Of a DNA stretch of 64,000 nt, positions 26,492 to 33,424 are shown piece by piece. A program made the translations under genes and the position numbers. The stretch is from Streptomyces albidoflavus (GTDB lineage Bacteria > Actinomycetota > Actinomycetes > Streptomycetales > Streptomycetaceae). The first letter of the stretch is position 1. Every line of letters starts with the position of its first letter. Where the stretch lies: contig NZ_JOII01000021.1 of NCBI RefSeq assembly GCF_000719955.1, positions 1 to 64,000 of the forward strand, given 5' to 3'. The notes below the pieces were generated by a model. It saw only the letters and a program-made list of their open reading frames with translations, was not told where the DNA came from and did not search any database.

Positions 26492-29068
26492 GTGCCTGGC
26501 ACGAATCTGACCCGTGAAGAGGCGCAGGAGCGGGCGCGCCTGCTGACCGTGGACGCGTACGAGATCGAGCTGGACCTCTCCGGCGCCCAGGACGGCGGCA
26601 CGTTCCGCTCGGTGACCTCGGTGCGCTTCGACAGCGCCGAGGCCGGTGCCTCGACCTTCGTCGACCTGATCGCCCCGGCCGTGCACGAGGTCGTCCTCAA
26701 CGGCACCGCGCTCGACGTGGCCGCCGTCTTCCGCGACTCCCGGATCGCCCTCGACGGCCTGCTCCAGGGCCGCAACGAGCTGCGGGTCGTCGCCGACTGT
26801 GCCTACACCAACACCGGCGAGGGCCTGCACCGCTTCGTCGACCCGGTGGACGAGCAGGCGTACCTGTACACCCAGTTCGAGGTGCCGGACTCGCGGCGGG
26901 TCTTCGCCGTCTTCGAGCAGCCCGACCTCAAGGGCACCTTCACCTTCACCGTGACGGCGCCCACCGGCTGGACGGTGATCTCCAACTCGCCGACGCCCGA
27001 ACCCGAGGGCGACGTCTGGAAGTTCGAGCCGACCCCGCGGATCTCCTCGTACATCACCGCGCTGATCGCCGGCCCGTACCACGCGGTCCACTCGGTCTAC
27101 GAGAAGGACGGCCGGCGGGTGCCGCTCGGCATCTACTGCCGGCCCTCGCTCGCCGAGCACCTCGACGCCGAGCACATCTTCGACGTCACCCGGCAGGGCT
27201 TCGACTGGTTCCAGGAGAAGTTCGACTACGCCTACCCGTTCGCCAAGTACGACCAGCTCTTCGTCCCGGAGTTCAACGCGGGCGCGATGGAGAACGCGGG
27301 CGCGGTCACCATCCGCGACCAGTACGTCTTCCGCTCCAAGGTGACCGACGCGGCCTACGAGCGGCGCGCGGAGACGATCCTCCACGAGCTGGCCCACATG
27401 TGGTTCGGCGACCTGGTCACCATGGAGTGGTGGAACGACCTCTGGCTGAACGAGTCGTTCGCCACCTTCACCTCGGTCGCCTGCCAGGCCGCCGCCCCCG
27501 GCTCGCGGTGGCCGCACTCCTGGACCACCTTCGCCAACGCCGAGAAGACCTGGGCGTACCGGCAGGACCAGCTGCCCTCGACGCACCCGATCATGGCCGA
27601 GATCAACGACCTGGACGACGTCCTGGTCAACTTCGACGGCATCACGTACGCCAAGGGCGCCTCCGTCCTCAAGCAGCTCGTCGCCTACGTCGGCGAGGAC
27701 GCGTTCTTCGCGGGCGTGCAGGCGTACTTCAAGCAGCACGCCTTCGGCAACACCAAGCTGACCGACCTGCTCGGCGCGCTGGAGAAGACCTCCGGCCGCG
27801 ACCTGACCACCTGGGCCCAGAAGTGGCTCCAGACGGCCGGCATCAACGTGCTGCGCCCGGAGATCACCACCGACGCCGACGGCACGGTCACCTCCTTCGC
27901 GGTCCGCCAGACCGCCCCCGCGCTGCCCGCCGGCGCCAAGGGCACCGCCGTGCTGCGCCCGCACCGCATCGCCATCGGCTCCTACGACCTGGACGACGCG
28001 GGCCGCCTGGTGCGCACCGGCCGGATCGAGCTGGACGTCGACGGGGAGCTGACCGAGGTCCCCGAACTGGTCGGCACCGGCCGCCCGGCCGTCTTCCTCC
28101 TCAACGACGACGACCTGTCGTACGCCAAGGTCCGCCTCGACGAGGACTCCCTCGCCGTCGTCACCGCCCACCTGGGCGACTTCGCCGAGTCGCTGCCGCG
28201 CGCCCTGTCCTGGGCCTCCGCCTGGGACATGACCCGCGACGGCGAACTGGCCACCCGCGACTACCTCGACCTGGTGATCTCCGGCATCCCCAAGGAGAGC
28301 GACATCGGCGTGGTCCAGTCGCTCCAGCGCCAGGTCCACATGGCGATCGAGCAGTACGCCGACCCGGCCTGGCGTCCCGAGGGCCTGGCCCGCTGGACGG
28401 AGTTCGCCCTGGAGCAGCTGCGCGCCGCCGCCCCCGGCAGCGACCACCAGCTGGCCTGGGCCCGCGCCTTCGCCGACACCGCCCGCACCGACACCCAGCT
28501 CGACCTGCTGGAGGCGCTGCTGGACGGCGGCGAGACCATCGAGGGCCTGGCCGTCGACACCGAGCTGCGCTGGGCCCTGCTGCACCGCCTGGCCGCGACC
28601 GGCCGCGCCGACGAGGGCGCCGTCGACGCCGAGCTGGCCCGGGACCGCACGGCCGCCGGTGAGCGGCACGCCGCCTCGGCCCGTTCAGCCCGGCCGACCG
28701 AGGAGGCCAAGGCCACCGCGTGGGCCTCGGTCGTCGAGTCCGACAAGCTGGCCAACGCGGTCCAGGAGGCCGTCATCGGCGGCTTCGTCCAGTACGACCA
28801 GCGCGAGCTGCTGGCGCCGTACACCGCGAAGTACTTCGCGGCCGTCAAGGACGTGGCCGCCGGCCGCAGCCACGAGATGGTCCAGCAGATCGTGGTGGGG
28901 CTCTACCCGGCGCTCCAGATCTCCCAGGAGACCCTGGACGCCACCGACGCCTGGATCGCGGCCAACGACCCGGCCCCGGGCCTGCGCCGCATGATCACCG
29001 AGTGCCGGGCGGGCGTCGAGCGCGCCCTGCGCGCCCGCGAGGCGGACGCGGCGGCCGGGCGCGCCTGA
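26492..29068 (+). CDS. pepN: Aminopeptidase N, paralogue 2
   Basis: M1 zinc aminopeptidase of 858 residues, cytoplasmic. Canonical motifs are GAMENAGAVTIRD, HELAH (from residue 298) and the third zinc ligand Glu321 in WLNESFA. The C-terminal ERAP1-like helical domain is complete. The GTG start is preceded by AAGGAGATGACC. It aligns with the other paralogue along the whole length, pointing to an old duplication; this copy keeps the standard residues and is the better candidate for the housekeeping PepN. It is convergent with allantoicase and shares a terminator with it. Confidence 0.93.
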   Translation: MPGTNLTREEAQERARLLTVDAYEIELDLSGAQDGGTFRSVTSVRFDSAEAGASTFVDLIAPAVHEVVLNGTALDVAAVFRDSRIALDGLLQGRNELRVVADCAYTNTGEGLHRFVDPVDEQAYLYTQFEVPDSRRVFAVFEQPDLKGTFTFTVTAPTGWTVISNSPTPEPEGDVWKFEPTPRISSYITALIAGPYHAVHSVYEKDGRRVPLGIYCRPSLAEHLDAEHIFDVTRQGFDWFQEKFDYAYPFAKYDQLFVPEFNAGAMENAGAVTIRDQYVFRSKVTDAAYERRAETILHELAHMWFGDLVTMEWWNDLWLNESFATFTSVACQAAAPGSRWPHSWTTFANAEKTWAYRQDQLPSTHPIMAEINDLDDVLVNFDGITYAKGASVLKQLVAYVGEDAFFAGVQAYFKQHAFGNTKLTDLLGALEKTSGRDLTTWAQKWLQTAGINVLRPEITTDADGTVTSFAVRQTAPALPAGAKGTAVLRPHRIAIGSYDLDDAGRLVRTGRIELDVDGELTEVPELVGTGRPAVFLLNDDDLSYAKVRLDEDSLAVVTAHLGDFAESLPRALSWASAWDMTRDGELATRDYLDLVISGIPKESDIGVVQSLQRQVHMAIEQYADPAWRPEGLARWTEFALEQLRAAAPGSDHQLAWARAFADTARTDTQLDLLEALLDGGETIEGLAVDTELRWALLHRLAATGRADEGAVDAELARDRTAAGERHAASARSARPTEEAKATAWASVVESDKLANAVQEAVIGGFVQYDQRELLAPYTAKYFAAVKDVAAGRSHEMVQQIVVGLYPALQISQETLDATDAWIAANDPAPGLRRMITECRAGVERALRAREADAAAGRA

Positions 29069-29092
29069 CCGCCCCTCCCCCGCCGGACGCGA

Positions 29093-29135
29093 ACGGTCCC
29101 GCCCGCCCCTTGTCGCGAGGGGCGGGCGGGACCGT
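29093..29135. terminator. Bidirectional terminator between pepN2 and allantoicase
   Basis: ACGGTCCCGCCCGCCCC pairs exactly with its complement over a 9-nt loop, a 17-bp stem between convergent genes. Confidence 0.88.
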
Positions 29136-29155
29136 CGTCCGTGCGGGGTGCCGCC

Positions 29156-30316
29156 TCAGCCGGCCAGGCGCCGGTACCGGTCGGCGAGGGCGGCGGCCCC
29201 GGCCTCGGTCAGCTCGCCGTGCAGCCGCATCCGGGCGACGCCGCCGTCGGGGAAGGCGTCGAGGCGGACGTGGGTCGCGGTGGCCGGGGTGGCCAGGCGG
29301 AAGCGGTGCGGGGTGTCGGGCTGGAGCCGGGTGCGCGGCAGGATCTCGTACCACTCGCCGTCCTCGCCGTCGCGGGCGCTCAGCTCGACCCAGCCGGCCG
29401 AGTTCCCCTTGAGGTAGGCGGTGTCGATCTCCACGGCGCGGATCACGCCCTGGGCGGCGAGCCGGAACCGCACCCAGTCGTTGGTGTCGCGGACCCGGCG
29501 GCGCCGGTTCTCCCAGCCGTCGTCCATCTTCCGCGAGGTGCCCGGCTGGATGATCTGCGTGGGCGAGGAGTAGAACCGGTCGGAGGCGTCCTCGTACACG
29601 CCGCCGTTGAGTACGGCGGCGAGGTCGACGGTGCCGAGCAGGCCGAGCCATTCGGGGTCGGGGACGACCTCGCCGTAGACCCGCAGGCGGGCGATGCCGC
29701 CGTCGGGGTGCTGGCAGAGGCGGAGGTGGGTGAAGCGGCGCTCCACGTCGAAGGCGAAGCCGTTGGCGGCGTGGCCGAGGACCGGGGTGGGCGGCAGCAG
29801 CTCCTCCCACTTCACGTCGGAGGCGAGCAGCTCCTCCGGGCCGGGGTTGCCCTCGACGGCGGTGGCCTGGAGCGAGACGCGCTGCGGGTAGTTGCCGCGG
29901 AAGTGCGCGGTGTCGACCACCACACCCTTGACGACGCCGGGCGCGCCGAGCCGGATGAGCGCCCAGTCGTGCTCCTCCGGCGCCGGGAACGGCGTCTCGG
30001 GGCCCGCGCCGCGCCGGCGCCGGGTCTCCCAGCCGTCCATGACCTTGCCCTTGTGCCCGAAGTGCTCCGGGTCGAAGACGGCCCGCTCGCGCACCAGCAG
30101 GTTCTCCCGCTGCGCGAAGAACTCGTCGTTGGCCGCGATCACCCCGGCCCCCAGCCGCCGGTCGGCGAGGTCGACCAGGTCGGTGGCGGAGAAGTCGACT
30201 CCGTGGGTCCGGTAGTCGCCGTACGGGTCACCGCCCGGGTACGGCGCGGCATCGTTGGCGTGCGGGTCGTCGGCGTGGGCGTCCTGGCTGTCCGGGGTGG
30301 CGGGGTGTGTGGTCAT
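29156..30316 (-). CDS. alc: Allantoicase
   Basis: Hydrolyses allantoate to ureidoglycolate and urea in purine catabolism; 386 residues. It consists of two homologous jelly-roll halves, each carrying the repeated core: KVMDGWETRRRRG and GVVKGVVVDTAHFRGNYP in the first, KMDDGWENRRRRV and GVIRAVEIDTAYLKGNSAG in the second. The N-terminal 35 residues are His/Asp-rich and disordered. No allantoinase or other ureide gene is in the window. Its 5' side abuts the toxin-immunity region, suggesting that the toxin locus came to lie beside it. An inverted repeat 35 bp upstream may be its operator. Confidence 0.93.
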   Translation of the reverse strand: MTTHPATPDSQDAHADDPHANDAAPYPGGDPYGDYRTHGVDFSATDLVDLADRRLGAGVIAANDEFFAQRENLLVRERAVFDPEHFGHKGKVMDGWETRRRRGAGPETPFPAPEEHDWALIRLGAPGVVKGVVVDTAHFRGNYPQRVSLQATAVEGNPGPEELLASDVKWEELLPPTPVLGHAANGFAFDVERRFTHLRLCQHPDGGIARLRVYGEVVPDPEWLGLLGTVDLAAVLNGGVYEDASDRFYSSPTQIIQPGTSRKMDDGWENRRRRVRDTNDWVRFRLAAQGVIRAVEIDTAYLKGNSAGWVELSARDGEDGEWYEILPRTRLQPDTPHRFRLATPATATHVRLDAFPDGGVARMRLHGELTEAGAAALADRYRRLAG

Positions 30317-30542
30317 GGGTCGACTGTGACAGGGGCCGAATGCTCGCGTCCATCGAAACTTTCCGATGGGAATGTTCGGGTGGGGTGAACGGTCGGGCGG
30401 GGTCAGGGGCGGCCACGCAGGATTCCCTGGACCTGATGGACGTGCCCAGGAGCACCTTCCCGCGCCCGACCCCGATGGCCCACGGCTCGAACGTGCCCTC
30501 CAGGCGCCGCGACAGCTCCACCACCCTCAGCGGGAACGTCAC
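30228..30542 (-). pseudogene. Probable truncated immunity-like ORF running into alc
   Basis: A GTG start at 30542 lies directly after the preceding ORF with GGTGAGG in front. The first 40 residues (TFPLRVVELSRRLEGTFEPW onward) look like real protein. The following 60 are low in structure and overlap the alc start, as if the gene's 3' part had been replaced by alc upstream DNA near 30440. It is the last member of the post-toxin array. No family was recognised. Confidence 0.35.
30351..30368. promoter_or_regulatory. Candidate alc operator (inverted repeat)
   Basis: CATCGAAACTTTCCGATG has CATCG/CGATG arms with an inner GAAA-C-TTTC, 35 bp before the alc start. It could bind an AllR-type regulator; no experimental match is claimed. 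Confidence 0.3.
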
Positions 30543-30549
30543 CGGAACC

Positions 30550-30843
30550 TCACCTCGCCCGCGCCTTGAGCCGCCGCTCGGAGACATCGACCAGCACCAA
30601 CGTGCGCTCACCCCGCCCCCGTTCGAGAAACCACAGGTAGCACCGGTACGAAGGCTCCTCCCCCGCCGGCGGAACACCGTTCCGCACCATGGGCATGACC
30701 AGGTGCAGCCCCTCTCGGTCAAGCCTGCCGGAGTCGATCAGCGGGCCCACACACGCCCGGGCCCGCGTGTGGGACGGGTCATCCCGCACCCCCACAAGCG
30801 GCCCGTACGAGGCGACCCGCAGCCCGAACTCCTCAGCCGCCAC
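30550..30843 (-). CDS. Small hypothetical protein in the immunity array
   Basis: 97 residues, acidic-basic mixed, no signal or membrane segment. It has a plausible soluble fold, with the pattern RCYLWFLERGRGERTLVLVDVSERRL suggesting a beta-rich end. It lies 30 bp after the 119-residue gene and eight bases before the truncated ORF, all on one strand, so it is probably co-transcribed with the toxin. No family was recognised. Confidence 0.5.
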   Translation of the reverse strand: MAAEEFGLRVASYGPLVGVRDDPSHTRARACVGPLIDSGRLDREGLHLVMPMVRNGVPPAGEEPSYRCYLWFLERGRGERTLVLVDVSERRLKARAR

Positions 30844-30873
30844 CGGCGAAGCGCATCGCTGGCGACCGGCCCG

Positions 30874-31233
30874 TCACGCGCTCACCCCCTCGCCCTCGTC
30901 CTTGTCCGCGAGCAGGGCTCTCAGACGCCTCACTTCTTCGACCAGGCGCGGTACGGCATCCCGCGCCATGGCGACGAAGGCCGCGTTCTCGTCCCAGCAT
31001 TCATCGCCGACATCGACGTAGCGCGGATGCTGGACGAGCGTCGCCGCGACCAGATCCCGGTGATCGAAGTCCGGCCAACGCTCGCCGGCACCGGCTCCCG
31101 GGACCGTGCTGACCGCGACGAGATTCATGGCGGAGTCGTCGTTCAGGGTCCTGACATGCCAAGGTCCCGGGGTGGCGGCGGAGCACAGCTCCTCGATCTC
31201 CTGGAGTTCTTCTTCACGCACCGGCAGTTCCAC
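30874..31233 (-). CDS. Small protein with Ead/Ea22-like TPGPW start
   Basis: 119 residues. The opening helix EEELQEIEELCSAATPGPWHV carries the TPGPW signature found in Ead/Ea22-like phage and accessory proteins. The C-terminal half (VPRLVEEVRRLRALLADKDE) is a short coiled coil. It starts 14 bp after the HEAT-repeat gene. Its function is unknown; such proteins are frequent in accessory regions. Confidence 0.6.
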   Translation of the reverse strand: MELPVREEELQEIEELCSAATPGPWHVRTLNDDSAMNLVAVSTVPGAGAGERWPDFDHRDLVAATLVQHPRYVDVGDECWDENAAFVAMARDAVPRLVEEVRRLRALLADKDEGEGVSA

Positions 31234-31247
31234 CGCTCTCTCGCTTC

Positions 31248-31783
31248 TCAGGTTCCCTCGGACTCGGACACGCCGCGGCTCCGAAGCCCTTTCGCGGCAG
31301 CTTCCCGAACGTCGCCGCTACCGGAGGCGAGCAAGCCCCACAACGCCTCTTCAGCCTCCGGACCAGGCGTACGGCGCAGAGCCCAGACCGCCTTGACGCC
31401 CATGGCCCTGCTGTCGTCGTAGTCGAGGTAGTCAGGCACCCAGTCCGCCAGATGCTGGAGAGCGCGGACGGAAGCCGGGCTGCGCAACGTACCCAGCGCG
31501 CTGACGACCCCCTCATGCGCATGATGCCAGTCGGCAGAGCACAAGGTGATCAACGGTTCGAGGCAGGCCGGGGACAAGCCGAACCGGTCAGCGACGATCA
31601 GGGCCATCTCCACCTGATCACCGTCCCGTTCGGCCACAGCCCCCCCCTGAGCAGTTCCAGCCCCAGGGCCCGTCCGTCATCAGCACCGAAATGCCGTAGC
31701 ACTTCCTCAGGTGTCCCACGGGGCGCAGATCCGGGATAGGTGACAAGGTCCAGGATCACCCTTTGATCTTCGGGCTTCACCAC
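31248..31783 (-). pseudogene. HEAT-repeat immunity-like protein, frameshifted at a G8 run
   Basis: Two overlapping frames form one protein. GTG 31783 (behind GGGAGGT) encodes MVKPEDQRVILDLVTYPGSA to LELLRGG. The continuation in the -1 frame (AERDGDQVEMALIVADRFGL and on to 31248) encodes HEAT/Armadillo-like helices such as ASVRALQHLADW and GVKAVWALRRTPGPEAEEAL. The switch falls on eight consecutive C on the plus strand (31640-31647). A -1 slip or one extra base restores about 178 residues. It may be a sequencing error, a null mutation, or phase-variable or programmed frameshifting. HEAT-like proteins are common as polymorphic-toxin immunity proteins. Confidence 0.65.
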
Positions 31784-31921
31784 CGCACCACCTCCCTTTT
31801 CGCGACGCCTGAATTACCGAACTCAATGGAGAATCAAGCTTCCCACACTCGGGCCCGCGTTTACCCACTCAGGCAATTCCGTATCCTGCCGGCCATCTGC
31901 GAACAATCGCTGGTCCTGCAC

Positions 31922-32383
31922 CTAGCTTGACGGAATCGTCGCGACTGTGACTTGCCCATCCATCAGACATTCGATGAGCACCGAACCGCCGAGCGGGTGC
32001 ATCCAGAAGTGCGGCCCGGCGTCCAGGATGTCCCTCGCACGTCGCACCGCGACATCCGCAGGCATCGCCACGACCGGCATCAGGTAGTTGCCCCAGATGA
32101 CGGCGATCCGCTCACCCCGCTGTACGTGCGAGGAGAGGAGATCCGCCGCCATCCTCGTCCAGTGCTCCTCGTCGTCCCACCAGAGGCGGCCTTCGAACGG
32201 CGTGGACTCGAAGTCGATCACGTCGCCGGTCGCAGCCGGAAATCTGCTCAACGTCGCTGCCGCCAGCGTGCGGTTCTCGGCGAGATCCAATTTCACCACC
32301 TGCCGACCGTCATCATCATGAGGATCGTTCATGAAGTCCGGAAGGTATTCTGGACGACTCCCGTACGAACTACCGTCGGTCAT
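31922..32383 (-). CDS. Hypothetical protein, possible immunity gene
   Basis: 153 residues, acidic, no signal peptide. ATG 32383 is preceded by GAGGCGGAATGT and gives the opening MTDGSSYGSRPEYLPDFMND; an in-frame ATG at 32548 is less likely. The pattern is alternating beta strands (ERIAVIWGNYLMPVVAMP, SVLIECLMDGQVTVATIP) with a central helix. It lies second after the toxin on the same strand. It does not show the sequence pattern I would expect for Imm1. Role inferred from position only. Confidence 0.55.
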   Translation of the reverse strand: MTDGSSYGSRPEYLPDFMNDPHDDDGRQVVKLDLAENRTLAAATLSRFPAATGDVIDFESTPFEGRLWWDDEEHWTRMAADLLSSHVQRGERIAVIWGNYLMPVVAMPADVAVRRARDILDAGPHFWMHPLGGSVLIECLMDGQVTVATIPSS

Positions 32384-32596
32384 ACATTCCGCCTCAACCA
32401 CGTCGAGATACTCCCGCTCCCGCCGGGGAACCCTATTGCCTATTTGCCGCCACTGGTCGCGGCGACCCGGTATCTCCGACTGGGAAAGCAGGGGCGGATT
32501 CTCGCGGGTTTCTACCGATGGGGTGGCCGCGACGACGCGGCGCCCCAAGGCGTACGGGACTTCGCGGGCTGAGCCGACCGAGTCCGGGCACGACCA

Positions 32597-33424
32597 CTAA
32601 AACGGCGGCTCGTCAACTGATCCCCGTTTCCCGTGCGAATGGCGATGATCCTTCCCATGCTCCTCGGAGGGGTGTGGATCGGTAAACGGTTCCATCAGCA
32701 CGCGCCCTTGCTCCCAGGACGCCAACGCCTCGGAGGCCAGACTTCTATGCCGTTCGCTGGAGCTTTGCGCTAGAACGTTCTCCAGCAAAAAAGTCAACCT
32801 CCCGCGGTGCACCGCCAACGCCGGGGACTCCAGAAATCGGACGGCCGCGACAAGAGCCGCCTCAACCACTCTCGGATCAAGGTCATCAAAGTAGGAGGCG
32901 ACGCTCGGAAATGCTTCCGGGTAGATACTCCTGATGTTCAGGAAATCGGGAAATGGCTCGGTCGGCGAATATCCCCCCCATTCTCGAATGCGCTGCTCGT
33001 GCTCAATGCTGACATCGAAGGCCACATCGGCCAGCCATGAAAGGAGCTTGCCTCGGAGTGGAAATTTATCCCCATCCCATGAAGGGGTGAGTGCGGCTCG
33101 ACTTTCGCGGTCGCCCAAGAGTGCGGCGACATACCTGAAAGCCGGGGCGGTCGCAGAGTAGACGACTCCGTCGTTGAGGAGAGCGTGATACAGGTGGCTG
33201 AGTGAACTCGTTACTTTAAAAAAGTCACCCGACGTCAAGTCATGCAGCTTGGCCGGAGTAACCGGGAAGGCCGACCCATCGGCATTCTCAAGCTCAGCCC
33301 AATTGGTGAGATCGATGATCGCGCCTGGATTCAACTTATCGCCGTTCATGTCCATAAAACCAGCATAGCGGCTGTAGAAAAGCAGCCAAGGCGCGGCAAC
33401 TGGGCCGCGCTTTGGCGAACGCAT
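32597..33424 (-). CDS. Helical protein next to the toxin, prime immunity candidate
   Basis: Up to 275 residues. ATG 33424 overlaps the toxin stop as TGATG, with GAGG ten bases before, so translation is probably coupled; ATG 33355 or 33349 (MDMNGDK) are alternative starts. The sequence is mainly helical with HEAT-like segments (DLDPRVVEAALVAAVRFLES, GRLTFLLENVLAQSS) and ends in a charged His-rich tail. Its G+C and third-position G/C are visibly lower than in the RHS core, matching the toxin tip. Position, coupling and composition together make it the likely antitoxin of the deaminase; no named family was recognised. Confidence 0.6.
   Translation of the reverse strand: MRSPKRGPVAAPWLLFYSRYAGFMDMNGDKLNPGAIIDLTNWAELENADGSAFPVTPAKLHDLTSGDFFKVTSSLSHLYHALLNDGVVYSATAPAFRYVAALLGDRESRAALTPSWDGDKFPLRGKLLSWLADVAFDVSIEHEQRIREWGGYSPTEPFPDFLNIRSIYPEAFPSVASYFDDLDPRVVEAALVAAVRFLESPALAVHRGRLTFLLENVLAQSSSERHRSLASEALASWEQGRVLMEPFTDPHPSEEHGKDHRHSHGKRGSVDEPPF

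Noticed and set aside
31922..32383. Assignment to the Imm1 family, often paired with DddA-like deaminases
   Set aside because: The strand pattern and conserved residues I would expect for Imm1 are not visible; only position supports immunity.
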